From CAZDAW01 sp964503685 (GTDB taxonomy: Bacteria; Chloroflexota; Anaerolineae; Anaerolineales; Anaerolineaceae): DNA of 14,538 nt. The translations under genes were made by a program, and so were the position numbers. Of the stretch, positions 7,100 to 14,538 are shown piece by piece. The stretch spans positions 1 through 14,538 of the forward strand of contig CAZDAW010000092.1 of the NCBI GenBank assembly GCA_964503685.1, read 5' to 3'. The notes beneath the pieces are model-generated. The model saw nothing but the letters and a program-made list of their open reading frames with translations, made no database searches and was not told where the DNA came from. How positions within the stretch are numbered: the first letter of the stretch is position 1; every line of letters begins with the position of its first letter.

Positions 7100-7726
7100 T
7101 TATCTTGAAAGAAAGTAACCAATCAAAGCGAGGGCAATGCCGACCGGAATGACATACATGAGCATGCGCACTTCGGCAATAGAAGTTAAGCTTTTTTTAG
7201 AGGTATCATCTACAACAGGGTCCACTGCTTCGCTTTCGACGGCGGTTACGGTATCAGGTTTCTGTCCTTCACTTTTAGCTGCAATGCGATTTTGTAATGC
7301 ATTATCCATTTTTTCTAATCCTTGTCTAATCATACTTTTACTTACACCATCAACTAATCTCTGACCTACATTAGCCAGCTTACCACCAATCTGTAATTCG
7401 CCGTCATATTTCAGAAGAGTTTTTCCATCCCCATTATCGAAAAGATGGATATTACCAACACCCTTGCCAAAGCCAGGGCCGCCTTTGCCTTCTACTGTCA
7501 AAGTGCAGCTTTCAGGCGGTACTTCGTTGGACATGATAACTTTCCCTTCGAATGACCCTGATACTGGACCAATTTTCAGATTAATAACGCCAAGATACTC
7601 ATTTTCATTGAGTTTGGTCAGTTTTTGGGCGCCAGGGATGCAACTCGCCAACACATCGGGATCTCGAACGACTTCCCATACCTCAGAGCGTGGACCATTG
7701 AAAACAAAATCACCTTCGATTCTCAT
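7100..7726 (-). CDS. CoxG-family SRPBCC protein with C-terminal membrane anchor
   Basis: This 208-aa protein belongs to the CoxG branch of the SRPBCC/START-like fold. It opens with the family pattern of a beta strand, then PRSEVWEVVRDPDVLASCIPGAQKL (12-36), followed by the ligand-pocket strands up to about residue 150. A polar Asp/Ser/Glu-rich linker (about 150-182) leads to one transmembrane helix at 188-208 (core YVIPVGIALALIGYF). CoxG proteins accompany molybdenum hydroxylases; in mycobacterial CO dehydrogenase CoxG has been reported to bind menaquinone and carry electrons to the membrane. A similar electron-acceptor role for the adjacent hydroxylase is inferred. AAGGAGA lies about 12 bases upstream, rather far. 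It follows the Mo subunit by 92 bases and is probably in the same operon. Confidence 0.85.
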   Translation of the reverse strand: MRIEGDFVFNGPRSEVWEVVRDPDVLASCIPGAQKLTKLNENEYLGVINLKIGPVSGSFEGKVIMSNEVPPESCTLTVEGKGGPGFGKGVGNIHLFDNGDGKTLLKYDGELQIGGKLANVGQRLVDGVSKSMIRQGLEKMDNALQNRIAAKSEGQKPDTVTAVESEAVDPVVDDTSKKSLTSIAEVRMLMYVIPVGIALALIGYFLSR

Positions 7727-7818
7727 TAGATTAAGCTATCTCCTTCATTATAGAGAATATTATACATCAACACCCGGTTAAGTGGAATGTCTGACAAATA
7801 GAAATTTGCAACCGCTAT

Positions 7819-10167
7819 TCATTTCTTTTCTTTAGCTTTTTGAACCAGTCCATAAAGTTTGCTGGGGTTCAATGGCGCTTCCATGATTTCGACATGATAA
7901 TCTGCAAGGGCATTTTCCAACGCCTGGATAAAAGCTGCAGGAGTAGGAATGGCTCCCGCCTCTCCGACGCCCTTGATGCCCAATGGATTGAGCGGCGAAG
8001 GTGTGCTGACATGGCCCAATTCCATCCAGGGCATATCGGTTGCTCTGGGCAACAGGTAGTCACTCAATGTTGCATTAAGGAGTTGACCATTTTCATCATA
8101 AACCATCTGTTCGAAGAAGGAGTTGCCAATACCCATGGAGACGCCGCCCTGTACCTGACCTTCGACCACCATTGGGTTAATAACGGTGCCGCAGTCATGA
8201 ACAATAACATAGCGATTAATTTTCACATTGAAAGTATCAGGGTCCACCTCAACAACCATGCCAACGGCGCCCTGCCCGGTGGCGCCATGGGGAGGGCCAT
8301 AGAAGGCGGTTGCTTCCAATCCGGGCTCCATGCCTGGCTCAACTGTACCTCGAGTCGGGTTTGCCACAGCAGCCAGTTGGCTTAATTTTATTGATTTTGA
8401 AGGTATATCGGCCACACGGACTTCGCCATCATCAATTTCCAGTTCATCTTCGGGTGTATTGAGTACTTTGCTGGCATTTTTCAGGATTTTGGCGCGAACA
8501 CCCAAAGCAGCAGCATGGATAGCGGAGCCGGCGACTGTGGCGCCACGGCTGGCAAAAGTGCCCGCTCCCCAATGGAAAGCAGCCGTATCGCCCGTAGTCA
8601 CTTTGATGTTATTGACATCTACGCCAACCTGGCTTGCAGCTAGTTGAGCAAAAGAGGTCATGTGCGCCTGACCCTGTGTGCTGATTCCTGTCGCCACGCT
8701 AACTTTTCCGCTGGCTTCTACCTGAACCCGTGCGCCTTCATATGGGCCAACGCCAGTGCCTTCCACAAAGGTAACGACGCCAATGCCAACGAGCTTACCC
8801 TGTTTACGCAAACGGGGTAGTTCTTCCTTGACATATTTATCATAGTCAATCATTTCAAGGCATTTTCGAAGGGTTTCGGGATAATTGCCGCTGTCGAGGA
8901 CATTTTCTACGAAGTCCTGGCCGATGATCCCGGTTTTTACTGGGAATTGATCGGGCTGGATTAAATTCTTTCGGCGCAGTTCTACCGGATCCATCTTTAA
9001 TTCTTTTGCAGCGACGTCGATGAGACGTTCCATGACGATATTACCGTAACTTCTTCCGGCGGCGCGGACTGGGGTAACAACCATTTTATTGGTAAATACC
9101 ATCCGGATTTCGGTGAAGAAATTTGGAATGTTGTATGAGCCAGTCGTGTGGGTCGAAGTATTCAAAGGAACGGTCATGCCGTAGGGATCATAAGCGCCGG
9201 TATTGTGATAGAAGATGTCACTGACGCCGAGAATTTTGCCATCTTTTGTGAGAGCAATTTCAGAATAATGTATCTGGTCACGCTCGGATGTGGTTGCGAG
9301 GAAATTTTCCTGGCGGTCTTCCACCCATTTGATAGGGCGGTTGAGTTTCATAGAGAGGTAAGGCAGGAGGACATCATCGGCCTGCGAGGTCATAATCTTG
9401 GGGCCAAAACCACCGCCAACAAAGGGGGTTATTACCCGTACCTGAGCTTCTGCCAGGCCGAGGTTGGCAGCAATTGTATTGCGCATCGGAAGAGGCGCCT
9501 GGCAATTAGACCATACGGTCATAAATTGAGCTCTGGCATCCCAATTTGCGATGAGGCCACGATTTTCCATAGCCCCTGCTGAACCTCTGTCAATCATAAT
9601 ACGGCGTTTGATGACAATATCAGCCTTTGCAGCCGCTTCTTTGTAGTTGCCCTTTTCTTGTTTGACATTTGCAGCCAGATTGGAAGGCAGATCGTCATGA
9701 ACCAGTGGAGAGCCAGGTTCGAGCGCTTTTTCCAAATCTGTGACAGCCTCGAGCGGGTCCAGGTCCACAATAATATCAGATAACGCATCTTCAGCCACGT
9801 AACGACTTTCAGCAATGACAACTGCCAGCGGTTCACCCATGAAACGAACCTTGCCCTTAGCTATGGGCGGGAGAGGACGCGCATTGAAAACCGATCCCTG
9901 TATGGCCGATGGCGGCGGCACTTGCAGAGGTCCAACATGCCAATAATCGCCAAAATCTTCTGCGGTATAAACTGCATAGACACCCGGATGTTGACGTGCA
10001 GCAGAAACATCGATTTTATTTATCCGGGCGTGAGCATAATCGCTGCGTAAAAAGGCAGCATGCAGCATACCTGGTAGATCAATATCATCCAAATATTGCG
10101 CACTGCCGGTCAGCACACGAGGATCTTCAAGTCGTTTTATCGATTTACCAACATAATTTTTTGTCAT
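7819..10167 (-). CDS. Molybdenum hydroxylase large subunit (CoxL/XdhA family)
   Basis: This is the Mo-cofactor-binding catalytic subunit of a xanthine dehydrogenase/CO dehydrogenase-family enzyme, 782 aa, normal length. The N-terminus GKSIKRLEDPRVLTG and the aldehyde oxidase a/b-hammerhead domain come first, then the Mopt-binding domains with GGGFGPK. The active-site loop reads PVRAAGR (366-372), and the catalytic glutamate is Glu736 in KGVGEAG. True form I CO dehydrogenase has an AYXCSFR loop with the Cu-binding Cys; that Cys is absent, so this is not a CO oxidiser. The enzyme would hydroxylate a carbon next to nitrogen in a heterocycle using water. AGGTGAT lies close to the ATG, 12 bases after the stop of the 2Fe-2S subunit. 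Substrate cannot be read from the sequence; the uracil-type permease downstream suggests a pyrimidine-like ring. Confidence 0.9.
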   Translation of the reverse strand: MTKNYVGKSIKRLEDPRVLTGSAQYLDDIDLPGMLHAAFLRSDYAHARINKIDVSAARQHPGVYAVYTAEDFGDYWHVGPLQVPPPSAIQGSVFNARPLPPIAKGKVRFMGEPLAVVIAESRYVAEDALSDIIVDLDPLEAVTDLEKALEPGSPLVHDDLPSNLAANVKQEKGNYKEAAAKADIVIKRRIMIDRGSAGAMENRGLIANWDARAQFMTVWSNCQAPLPMRNTIAANLGLAEAQVRVITPFVGGGFGPKIMTSQADDVLLPYLSMKLNRPIKWVEDRQENFLATTSERDQIHYSEIALTKDGKILGVSDIFYHNTGAYDPYGMTVPLNTSTHTTGSYNIPNFFTEIRMVFTNKMVVTPVRAAGRSYGNIVMERLIDVAAKELKMDPVELRRKNLIQPDQFPVKTGIIGQDFVENVLDSGNYPETLRKCLEMIDYDKYVKEELPRLRKQGKLVGIGVVTFVEGTGVGPYEGARVQVEASGKVSVATGISTQGQAHMTSFAQLAASQVGVDVNNIKVTTGDTAAFHWGAGTFASRGATVAGSAIHAAALGVRAKILKNASKVLNTPEDELEIDDGEVRVADIPSKSIKLSQLAAVANPTRGTVEPGMEPGLEATAFYGPPHGATGQGAVGMVVEVDPDTFNVKINRYVIVHDCGTVINPMVVEGQVQGGVSMGIGNSFFEQMVYDENGQLLNATLSDYLLPRATDMPWMELGHVSTPSPLNPLGIKGVGEAGAIPTPAAFIQALENALADYHVEIMEAPLNPSKLYGLVQKAKEKK

Positions 10168-10179
10168 GGCATCACCTCG

Positions 10180-10665
10180 TTATGCTTTCTGATCAGCCAT
10201 TTTCTTGGCTGCTTCCTTGGCTGCGACGATGATGTTCTGATAACCGGTGCAACGGCAAAGGTTGCCATCAATGGCTTCACGAATCTCCTCTTCATCGGGC
10301 TGCTTATTCTTTTCCAGGAAAGCCGTCAAAGTCATAAGCATACCGGGTGTACAAAAGCCGCATTGGGCGGCATGGTTGTCGCGGAAGGCTTCTTGTAACG
10401 GAGAAAGTTTTTCCATTGTGCCTAATGATTCGACTGTTCGGATTTCGTGTCCATTTGCCTGAACGGCGAACATCAAACAAGAGCGGACGGCTTCACCATC
10501 GAAAAGAATTGTGCAGGTGCCGCATACACCATGTTCACAACCGGCGTGCGTTCCCGTCAAACCGAGTTCATGACGGATAAAATCGACCAGCAGCATCCGG
10601 GGTTCAACGGCGCGTTCGTAGTGAACGCCGTTTACAGTAACACCTATATTTACATTATTTGCCAT
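10180..10665 (-). CDS. Molybdenum hydroxylase 2Fe-2S subunit (CoxS/XdhC-type)
   Basis: This is the small iron-sulfur subunit of the hydroxylase, carrying electrons from Mo to FAD. It has 161 aa from the start I chose. The plant-type ferredoxin half has Cys43, Cys48, Cys51 and Cys63 (GCEHGVCGTC...SC). The second, helical half has Cys102, Cys105, Cys137 and Cys139 (CGFCTPG and LCRCTGY). All eight ligands are present. I place the start at the ATG at 10665 (MANNVNIG), since GAGG lies about 7 bases upstream. An in-frame ATG at 10695 would overlap the end of the FAD subunit and has no binding site. The stop of the FAD subunit overlaps this ribosome binding site, which indicates tight translational coupling. 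Confidence 0.93.
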   Translation of the reverse strand: MANNVNIGVTVNGVHYERAVEPRMLLVDFIRHELGLTGTHAGCEHGVCGTCTILFDGEAVRSCLMFAVQANGHEIRTVESLGTMEKLSPLQEAFRDNHAAQCGFCTPGMLMTLTAFLEKNKQPDEEEIREAIDGNLCRCTGYQNIIVAAKEAAKKMADQKA

Positions 10666-10672
10666 ATCTACC

Positions 10673-11551
10673 TCATTTCTTGGATGCGCGTTCAAATGCT
10701 TCGGTTAATGCTTGTCGGGTTAAAACCCGAATAAGATGTTTGCGATATTCAATTGTGCAGTGGATATCTGCGCCGGGATCCAGGTCTTTCGTTGCCGCAA
10801 TATCGCCGACCGTTTCAAATAATTCTGGCGAGGCTTTTTCACCAACTAATTTCTGGGCGGCTTGAGGAGCAAGGAGAGGTTTTTCACCGACACTTAAGTA
10901 GCTCAAACGCGCTGACTGGCAGCGACCTTTATCGTCCAGAAAAACCATGGTCGTTACGCCAACCATTGCCTGCGCGCCAGTCTGGCGAGCAGCCTGCTTA
11001 TAGCTGGCAGCCGCATGCGGCGGTAGCGGCGGTATGGCTGTTTCCACAAGTAATTCGTCTGGTTCGAGAACGGTTGTAAATGGACCGACGAAGAAATCGT
11101 CGGCATTGACCCACCGATCACTCTTTGTCGATTTGACATGGTAACGAGCATTAAGAGCGAGCGTGATGGCCGGTAAATGCCCGGTTGGATCAGCATGGGC
11201 GATCGCGCCGCCAAAGGTACCCCGGTTGCGAATCTGGGTGTGGGCAATGATGGGCATTGCTTCGTGGATCACTGGAGCGCGTTCCTCGATGAGTTTGTCA
11301 AACTCAACTGTACTGCAACGGGTCATTGCCCCAACAAGAAGCCCCTTGTCATCAGATGGTTTGATGTAAAAAAGTTCTGGTATGGTGTTTAAGTCAACCA
11401 GGGCAGTGGGCTGCGCCAAACGGAAGTTCATTGAAGGCACCAGACTCTGCCCGCCAGCCAGCACTTTTCCTTCATAGCCTATTTGCGCCAGCAAATCCAG
11501 CGCTTCGGCTACACTGGTAGGTGCATAGTAGTCAAACGATACTGGCTTCAT
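10673..11551 (-). CDS. Molybdenum hydroxylase FAD subunit (CoxM-type)
   Basis: This is the FAD-binding medium subunit, 292 aa, which passes electrons from the 2Fe-2S centres to the final acceptor. FAD contacts are visible in AGGQSLVP (32-39) and TQIRNRGTFGGAIAHADP (105-122), followed by the CO dehydrogenase flavoprotein C-terminal domain (about 175-285). Gene order M-S-L matches aerobic-type CO dehydrogenase and many related hydroxylases. AGGAGGT lies 11 bases before the start, and a TATAAT box further upstream (11585-11590) suggests that the operon begins here. No NAD-binding domain is present, consistent with a quinone or ferredoxin acceptor. Confidence 0.92.
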   Translation of the reverse strand: MKPVSFDYYAPTSVAEALDLLAQIGYEGKVLAGGQSLVPSMNFRLAQPTALVDLNTIPELFYIKPSDDKGLLVGAMTRCSTVEFDKLIEERAPVIHEAMPIIAHTQIRNRGTFGGAIAHADPTGHLPAITLALNARYHVKSTKSDRWVNADDFFVGPFTTVLEPDELLVETAIPPLPPHAAASYKQAARQTGAQAMVGVTTMVFLDDKGRCQSARLSYLSVGEKPLLAPQAAQKLVGEKASPELFETVGDIAATKDLDPGADIHCTIEYRKHLIRVLTRQALTEAFERASKK

Positions 11552-11584
11552 ATTTAAATTTTACCTCCTGATCATTTTATAGAA

Positions 11585-11590
11585 ATTATA
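11585..11590 (-). promoter_or_regulatory. Candidate -10 box of the hydroxylase operon
   Basis: The minus strand reads TATAAT here, 33 bases before the start of the FAD subunit gene. It would give a leader of roughly 25 bases containing AGGAGGT. A matching -35 box is poor (GCTTCA at 17 bases), so an activator may be needed if this is real. Confidence 0.4.
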
Positions 11591-11773
11591 CTAGAGGATA
11601 ATAACAGTGAAGCTTGAAGTTTATATTCTTCAGGTAAGAGTTGATACCAATAAGTGGAAGAGGTTATTACGCCGAAGACTGTATTCCGGCGGATGGCTTG
11701 CGAGGTTTGACCAGGTATTTGCGATATTCCGAAAATATCTTGTTCCATATAGGGTCAATAAGAATATTTTAAG

Positions 11774-11813
11774 AATTATCATGCCGAGTTTATTATTCCT
11801 CGGCATGATAATT
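11774..11813 (-). terminator. 15-bp perfect hairpin after the double cyclase gene
   Basis: AATTATCATGCCGAG (11774-11788) and CTCGGCATGATAATT (11799-11813) are exact reverse complements around a 10-base loop. The hairpin begins 11 bases past the stop of the cyclase gene on the minus strand, and is followed by CTTAAAATATTCTT, only a weak T-run. It probably separates the AllG/cyclase transcript from the hydroxylase operon, perhaps incompletely. Confidence 0.7.
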
Positions 11814-11823
11814 GAATGATAAA

Positions 11824-13494
11824 TTATCCTTCTTTGAAAGCAACGAAACGACCCCACATGGATTCAGCTTCCATCGCTTTTTGCAGGAAGCAGCCAATGT
11901 AATAGCGGCCGCTCTTGGCTGTTGCCAGATCGCCTGCCAGATTTTCGGCATGGACAATGGTCTTTGAGAAGAGATTGAGGTGCATATCCTGGTAGTAAGA
12001 ATCTAATGGATACATTTGATCCCAATCTTTGCCGAAATCGTTGATCAGTTTCTGGTTGGCCTCGGCAAAGGTCTTGGGGTGCCAGATGCGCATGATGGTG
12101 TTCATGGGATGATCGGCGCTGACGGCATCGACGCCGATCCACTTGATCTTCATTTCGGTTGCCCATTTGGAGAAATCAGGGGATGGGCCGGGGTGCTTGA
12201 CCATGTAACGGAATTCATCTGATTCCGGGCTGTTCCACCCATATTTATTCCAGCCAGTCTTGATAATGAGAATATCGCCCTTTCGGATGTCGACGACATC
12301 CTGGATCATTTTGGGGGTGTAAACGCTGGAGTTGCTGACCAGGTGCGAGATATCGGCGATAACGCCAGGGCCAACCCATTCATTTAGAGGAACCTGACCG
12401 ATTGTACGGCCGTTGGGGTAGAAGTGCTTTTCGCCATCCATGTGAGTGCCCAGATGAATACTGGCATTGCAGATGGAACCGTTGCGTCCCATGCCGAAAT
12501 ATTGCCCGCCGACGCGTTTGGTGTAAGTTACACTCAGGGGGACGTAGTTTAACCACTGCGGAGTCTGAACGCTGAATGGGACGGTCATGTCGATCATCTC
12601 GGCTTTTTCCATCTCGCTCATGAATTCATCTTCCTTCATCCCGTCAGGAGCCTGATAGGCAGCAACACGCGCCCAGGCGGTTTCCACTTCCATGAAGGGG
12701 ATTGGCTGAATGGTGATCCAGGCGCGCTGGTTCTTTAGTTTATCGATTTCACCCACAATTGCTTCAGCGAAAACGAGATGGGCTTTCGGCATGGTGATGT
12801 GAGTCAATTCATAATACTCACCCTGGGGGAACATTTCATCCCAGGTTTTACCGGTCTCTTTCTTGAGTTTTTCTTCAGCGCGGGCAAAATCGCGTTCGTG
12901 CATGCGTCGAATGGGTGTATTCATGGGGTGTTCGGCGCAACCACAATCCACGCCGATGACCTTTAGTTTCATATCCAGCGCCCATTTATAGAATTCCATG
13001 GATGGACCGGGGTGTTTTACGTAGAAACCAAATTCTTTGCTCTCTACACCGCCCTGAGCCTGGGGGTTCTTTACATCGGGCAGTTCCCAGGAATACTTAT
13101 GGTAGCCAGTATTGATGATGAGGATGTCACCCTTTTTGACGGTGGCTTTCTTCATGATCATTTCAGGAGTGTAAATACTGTAATCTGACACGAGATCCGA
13201 AATATCAACAATAACACCAGGCCCGCTTAATTCTTTCAGGGGAATATCGGCAATGGCGCGGCCGCCGGAATGGAAAGCGCGCTCGCCGACCAGGTGCGTG
13301 CCTACGGTGTTGCTCCAGTTTAGAATCTGGCCGTTAGCGCCTTGTCCGCCGCCATAAGCGCCGGTGACGCGTTTGAAGAAATGAACTTCTAATGCTTTTT
13401 CGCCAGGCCATGGTGGGGTGAAGATACTGCAATCCTGGGTCAGATCGTACAGTTTTGCTTCAGACATCATTTTTATAAATTGATCTCTGTTCAT
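11824..13494 (-). CDS. Tandem cyclase-family (kynurenine formamidase-like) amidohydrolase
   Basis: This is a cytoplasmic metal-dependent hydrolase of the cyclase superfamily (kynurenine formamidase, isatin hydrolase), with two copies of the domain in one chain of 556 aa. The second copy (about 300-556) keeps the metal/catalytic motif HLGTHMDGEKHF (347-358) and Glu517. In the first copy (about 15-282) the aligned motif reads TVGTHLVGERAF (63-74). The first His, the Asp and the last His are Thr63, Val69 and Ala73, so this half is probably inactive and structural. Both share WxGVD...HPMNT segments (189-193 and 462-466). The family hydrolyses amide bonds in rings or formamides. I chose the ATG at 13494 because AAGGAG sits 6 bases upstream; an upstream in-frame GTG (13524) has none. 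It is 42 bases after the AllG-like stop, so both form one operon. Confidence 0.85.
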   Translation of the reverse strand: MNRDQFIKMMSEAKLYDLTQDCSIFTPPWPGEKALEVHFFKRVTGAYGGGQGANGQILNWSNTVGTHLVGERAFHSGGRAIADIPLKELSGPGVIVDISDLVSDYSIYTPEMIMKKATVKKGDILIINTGYHKYSWELPDVKNPQAQGGVESKEFGFYVKHPGPSMEFYKWALDMKLKVIGVDCGCAEHPMNTPIRRMHERDFARAEEKLKKETGKTWDEMFPQGEYYELTHITMPKAHLVFAEAIVGEIDKLKNQRAWITIQPIPFMEVETAWARVAAYQAPDGMKEDEFMSEMEKAEMIDMTVPFSVQTPQWLNYVPLSVTYTKRVGGQYFGMGRNGSICNASIHLGTHMDGEKHFYPNGRTIGQVPLNEWVGPGVIADISHLVSNSSVYTPKMIQDVVDIRKGDILIIKTGWNKYGWNSPESDEFRYMVKHPGPSPDFSKWATEMKIKWIGVDAVSADHPMNTIMRIWHPKTFAEANQKLINDFGKDWDQMYPLDSYYQDMHLNLFSKTIVHAENLAGDLATAKSGRYYIGCFLQKAMEAESMWGRFVAFKEG

Positions 13495-13536
13495 ATATAG
13501 CTCCTTTTCTGTAAGGTTGGACACCTGATGATTATA

Positions 13537-14538
13537 TTAGATACCGTACTTTTCTGCAAAAGCGACCAATGCGTCTTCAAATATACTCATGGGTGCTGAG
13601 ACCACCCCTGCACCTACCTGCCCGACGCCTGGATCTTTATGAGCAACGCCAGTGTTCACGCGTGGCGCAATTTGTTTTTCAACGACTTTACGAATATCAA
13701 CACCGGTCGGTGTACCGCGGAAATCGAGAGCGGGAATGGTGAAATGTTTATGCTCAGCGTAAGTGATTTCGTACATATCGAGTGTGGTATTGATAGCGTC
13801 TCTGGGAACGCCGCCGATAAAAGTGACCAGAGCGGGCGCTGTTGCCATGGCAAATCCACCGATACCAGCGGTTTCAGTGATTACACTATCGCCGATATCA
13901 CGACAAGCATCTGATTCTTTGAAGCCGGGGAAATAGAGCGCTTTTACAACAGGCGCCTGAGCTGTAAACCATTTGTCACCCAAACCACTGACCTTAATTC
14001 CAAAATCGGTGCCGTTGCGGGCCATGACGGTGACAATTGTGCTGCCTTCAACATTTTCGCCTGCAGCGGTCATAGACCTGCAGCTTGCCATAATTGGATT
14101 AAGAATGCTCAATGCATTTTCGCCGAGGAATTTAATCACATCAAAAGCAGTCTGAGTGTCTTTGGCTGTTTTAGCAATATATGGAGCTAATTGTGTTGTC
14201 CAAAGTATAGAGGCGGCATCTTCACGGTTGTGTCCGTCGTCACCCATGTGCAAGGATTTCGAAATAATGGTACGAATATCTGTGCCTCCCATGGCTTCCA
14301 AAGCTTTTTTGATGGTTGGCCCTGCGACAGTTTCCATCCATTTCAATTTATCAAGTACATCCTGGCTATATGCACCCATACGCAGCACTTTACCGCGGCC
14401 CTCGTTCATGTTGGAAAAGCATTTGATCCCGTGCGTTTGGTTTTCGACAACATAAACAAGTTGGGATGGCGAAATCACGCCTGCCATTGGGCCGCTGCTC
14501 ATGTGATCATTGCAGGGAGCAAATTCAATCTTGCCAGA
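13537..14538 (-). CDS. AllG/YlbE-like DUF1116 carbamoyltransferase subunit, partial
   Basis: This frame is open to the window edge; 333 residues are visible and about 90 N-terminal ones are missing compared with E. coli YlbE (about 420 aa). An internal ATG at 14502 is not the start, since family sequence continues upstream (IEFAPCNDH). The match to E. coli AllG, as I recall it, is strong throughout: GPMAGVISPSQ, NMNEGRGKVLRMGAYSQDVL, MARNGTDFGIKVSGLGDKWF, GDSVITETAGIGGFAMATAP and INTGVAHKDPGVGQVGAG-type segments (here VNTGVAHKDPGVGQVGAGVV). AllG is part of the AllFGH oxamate carbamoyltransferase, which phosphorolyses oxalurate to oxamate and carbamoyl phosphate at the end of allantoin fermentation. 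Partner genes (AllF/FdrA, AllH, carbamate kinase) are not in the window and may lie beyond the right edge. The substrate here may differ. Confidence 0.9.
   Translation of the reverse strand, partial: SGKIEFAPCNDHMSSGPMAGVISPSQLVYVVENQTHGIKCFSNMNEGRGKVLRMGAYSQDVLDKLKWMETVAGPTIKKALEAMGGTDIRTIISKSLHMGDDGHNREDAASILWTTQLAPYIAKTAKDTQTAFDVIKFLGENALSILNPIMASCRSMTAAGENVEGSTIVTVMARNGTDFGIKVSGLGDKWFTAQAPVVKALYFPGFKESDACRDIGDSVITETAGIGGFAMATAPALVTFIGGVPRDAINTTLDMYEITYAEHKHFTIPALDFRGTPTGVDIRKVVEKQIAPRVNTGVAHKDPGVGQVGAGVVSAPMSIFEDALVAFAEKYGI

Noticed and set aside
6684..7118. Plus-strand frame of 144 aa over the permease leader
   Set aside because: Low-complexity Ser/Leu content, overlaps the permease start and coxG end on the other strand, and has no ribosome binding site.
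7819..11551. Annotation as aerobic carbon monoxide dehydrogenase
   Set aside because: The Mo subunit lacks the AYXCSFR loop with its Cu-binding Cys; it has PVRAAGR.
11630..11857. Minus-strand frame of 75 aa between cyclase and FAD subunit
   Set aside because: It overlaps the end of the cyclase gene and runs through the hairpin; no binding site or family likeness.
13495..13524. Longer cyclase start at GTG
   Set aside because: No Shine-Dalgarno there, while ATG 13494 has AAGGAG 6 bases upstream.

Overview
The window looks like a chromosomal segment of an anaerobic Chloroflexota bacterium, most likely Anaerolineae. The evidence is indirect. It includes a lipoprotein with a long Pro/Thr/Tyr linker of the kind common in that group, large secreted propeller/FN3-like proteins, Shine-Dalgarno-led genes of moderate GC, and a molybdenum-hydroxylase operon. 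There are no rRNA or marker genes, so the taxonomy is an inference.

Left part (1-5340). A REP-like imperfect palindrome lies at 11-54. It is followed by a minus-strand lipoprotein gene (208-1095). A 480-base gap contains a strong promoter for a plus-strand secreted protein of 681 aa (beta-propeller-like half plus three FN3-like repeats). Next come a MerR-family regulator with a GyrI-like ligand domain, which has a textbook MerR-type promoter with a 19-base spacer, and a short TrmO-family methyltransferase. A bidirectional hairpin terminator (5292-5325) closes this side and faces the permease gene that converges on it.

Right part (5382-14538, all minus strand). In transcription order this holds: an AllG/YlbE-like (DUF1116) carbamoyltransferase subunit that runs off the window edge; a tandem double cyclase-family amidohydrolase; a 15-bp hairpin; a three-subunit molybdenum hydroxylase (FAD, 2Fe-2S and Mo subunits, CoxM-CoxS-CoxL order); a membrane-anchored CoxG protein; a long structured leader; and a UraA-type nucleobase permease.

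Read together, the right part looks like a catabolic cluster for an N-heterocycle. The permease would bring in a uracil-like ring, and the molybdenum enzyme would hydroxylate it, with CoxG possibly linking it to membrane quinones. The cyclase-family hydrolase would open the cyclic amide, and the AllG-type enzyme would phosphorolyse the ureido product to carbamoyl phosphate, a source of ATP. A uracil -> barbiturate -> ureidomalonate -> malonamate + carbamoyl phosphate route would fit every gene seen, but the substrate is a hypothesis. The most unusual pieces are the double cyclase, whose first half has lost its metal-site residues, and the structured permease leader with a 12-base perfect match to the 16S rRNA tail.
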